This document shows positions 6,710-7,545 of a stretch of 7,545 nt of DNA, piece after piece (position 1 is the first letter of the stretch; the number at the start of each line of letters is the position of its first letter). Made by a program: the position numbers and the translations under genes. The DNA lies in the NCBI GenBank assembly GCA_937893785.1, contig CALCSP010000006.1, forward strand, positions 1 through 7,545, read 5' to 3'. The notes beneath the pieces are model-generated. The model worked only from the letters and a program-made list of their open reading frames with translations, did not search any database and was not told the DNA's origin. Origin of the DNA: an uncultured Verrucomicrobiales bacterium. Its GTDB lineage: Bacteria; Verrucomicrobiota; Verrucomicrobiia; Verrucomicrobiales; DEV007.

Positions 6710-7545
6710 TTAAGGCACCAAATTTGCCTTTGCTTGTATGCGGTCTATCGCCCAGCGGGCATGCTCGGCAATCAGTTGCCCTTCAACCCGTAGCGCATCC
6801 GTCAGCGCGGGTAGGTCAGACTCATCACCCGCATTTCCAAGTGCTACACAGACATTCCTCAAGAAACGCTCCCGACCAATACGCTTCACCGGAGACTGGC
6901 TGAATAAAACCCGGAAATCCTCATCACCTAAGGAAAGAAAATCACGTAACGGCCAGGAAATATATTCCCTAGCAGCAAATTTGGATTCTCTGGAAGACTC
7001 AGCAAATCGGTTCCATGGACACACCTCAAGACAATCATCACACCCAAAAACCCTGTCTCCGACTGCCTCACGAAACTCCTCAGGAATTGGACCGTGGTGC
7101 TCAATAGTTAAGTAGGATATACATCGACGCGCATCCAAGTGGTGTGGGGAAGTAATCGCGTCAGTCGGGCAGCAGTCCACGCAAGCCGTGCATTTTCCAC
7201 ACCGGTCAGGCATTGGCGAATCAGGCTGAAGAACGAGCGTGGTCACCAATTCCGCGAGAAAAAACCAAGTTCCCAGCTTCGGATGGATCTGCATCGTACT
7301 TTTGCCACTCCAGCCCATCCCTGCATCCGTAGCAAAATCCCTTTCAAGAATGGGCCCGTAATCAACATAAAAACGCTGCTCACCTCCCAATGCTTCAAGT
7401 TGCCGGGAAAAAGCCTTGAGTTTCTTGTCAATCACTAGGTGATAATCACGACCTAGAGCGTAGCGGGCAAATCGTCCAGCATTGCCGATGCCTGTCAGCG
7501 GAGCTGAAAAATCCTTCCCCGGATAATAATTAAGCGCCAGAACAA
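6710..7545 (-). CDS. queG: Epoxyqueuosine reductase QueG, 5'-partial
   Basis: QueG is a cytosolic cobalamin- and 4Fe-4S-dependent enzyme that reduces epoxyqueuosine to queuosine at the wobble base of tRNA, the last step of queuosine synthesis. The gene enters from the right edge in frame (first full codon 7543-7541) and ends with TAA at 6712-6710, giving 277 visible residues. Family members are usually about 310-390 residues, so roughly 60-80 N-terminal residues lie outside the window. Visible landmarks are NYYPG (5-9), RYALGRDYH (27-35), VDYGPILERDFA near 60-71 and GMGWSGKST near 75-83 (the family usually has GxGWxGKNT). The ferredoxin-like CxxCxxCxxxCP follows at about 115-126, then RRCISYLTIE, then GCDDCLEVCPWN near 167-178; together these supply the ligands of two 4Fe-4S clusters. 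The C-terminal 70 or so residues (RFLRNVCVALGN, HARWAIDRI) match the HEAT-like tail of QueG. The GTG at 7435 is internal, because conserved QueG sequence continues upstream of it. The gene looks intact. Confidence 0.97.
   Translation of the reverse strand, partial: VLALNYYPGKDFSAPLTGIGNAGRFARYALGRDYHLVIDKKLKAFSRQLEALGGEQRFYVDYGPILERDFATDAGMGWSGKSTMQIHPKLGTWFFLAELVTTLVLQPDSPMPDRCGKCTACVDCCPTDAITSPHHLDARRCISYLTIEHHGPIPEEFREAVGDRVFGCDDCLEVCPWNRFAESSRESKFAAREYISWPLRDFLSLGDEDFRVLFSQSPVKRIGRERFLRNVCVALGNAGDESDLPALTDALRVEGQLIAEHARWAIDRIQAKANLVP

Noticed and set aside
6710..7435. queG as a short 241-residue gene starting at GTG 7435
   Set aside because: The same frame continues upstream to the window edge with conserved QueG sequence (NYYPG, RYALGRDYH), so this GTG is an internal valine.
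6261..7438. Plus-strand frames opposite queG and the start of the giant gene
   Set aside because: They are shadows. The opposite strand encodes conserved QueG iron-sulfur motifs, or the N-terminal modules of the giant protein.

Overview
The window holds two genes, both on the minus strand and both cut by a window edge. Reading right to left in the direction of transcription: (1) the 3' part of queG, epoxyqueuosine reductase (7545 to 6710), (2) a 103-bp intergenic gap, and (3) one huge open frame that runs from about 6606 past the left edge at 1. The second gene covers almost 88% of the window. It is never interrupted by a stop, and about 2,200 residues of it are visible. It is easily missed because its stop codon lies outside the window. 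The shorter frames seen on either strand across 1-6600 are shadows of it.

The giant protein looks secreted or cell-surface. In order it has: a signal-peptide-like N terminus; seven cadherin-like/Ig-like repeats of the 'tandem-95' type (recurrent VNDAP linkers, GVLxND, DGSFxYxP, FxGxDSFTY); a lamin-tail domain; an Ig-like linker; a CotH-type kinase domain; a short beta domain; and the first residues of a further galactose-binding-like module at the left edge. Repeats 1 and 3 are split by large insertions (about 380 and 360 residues). Each insertion contains one galactose-binding-like module and one jelly-roll (MAM/ConA-like) module, and the two modules appear in opposite order. Both insertions enter at the same point of the repeat fold, just before the GVLxND strand. 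This nested arrangement is the most notable thing in the window.

The combination of lamin-tail, CotH and the 'WxYLDDGSDQG ... LGYGDG ... AVEIHQ' module in one very large exported protein is typical of Verrucomicrobiota, and also occurs in Planctomycetota and Lentisphaerota. I would guess a marine Verrucomicrobiota, possibly Opitutae/Puniceicoccales. The phylum is an inference from domain style. The saline habitat is inferred from the lysine-poor, Asp/Asn/Glu-rich repeats. Base composition is near 50% GC by eye and similar in both genes.

The two genes have no evident functional link. queG makes a tRNA-modification enzyme of the cytosol, and the giant gene makes a surface or secreted protein. 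The same strand and short gap allow co-transcription, but no clear promoter, terminator or Shine-Dalgarno sequence was seen. No tRNA, rRNA, mobile element or CRISPR array was found.
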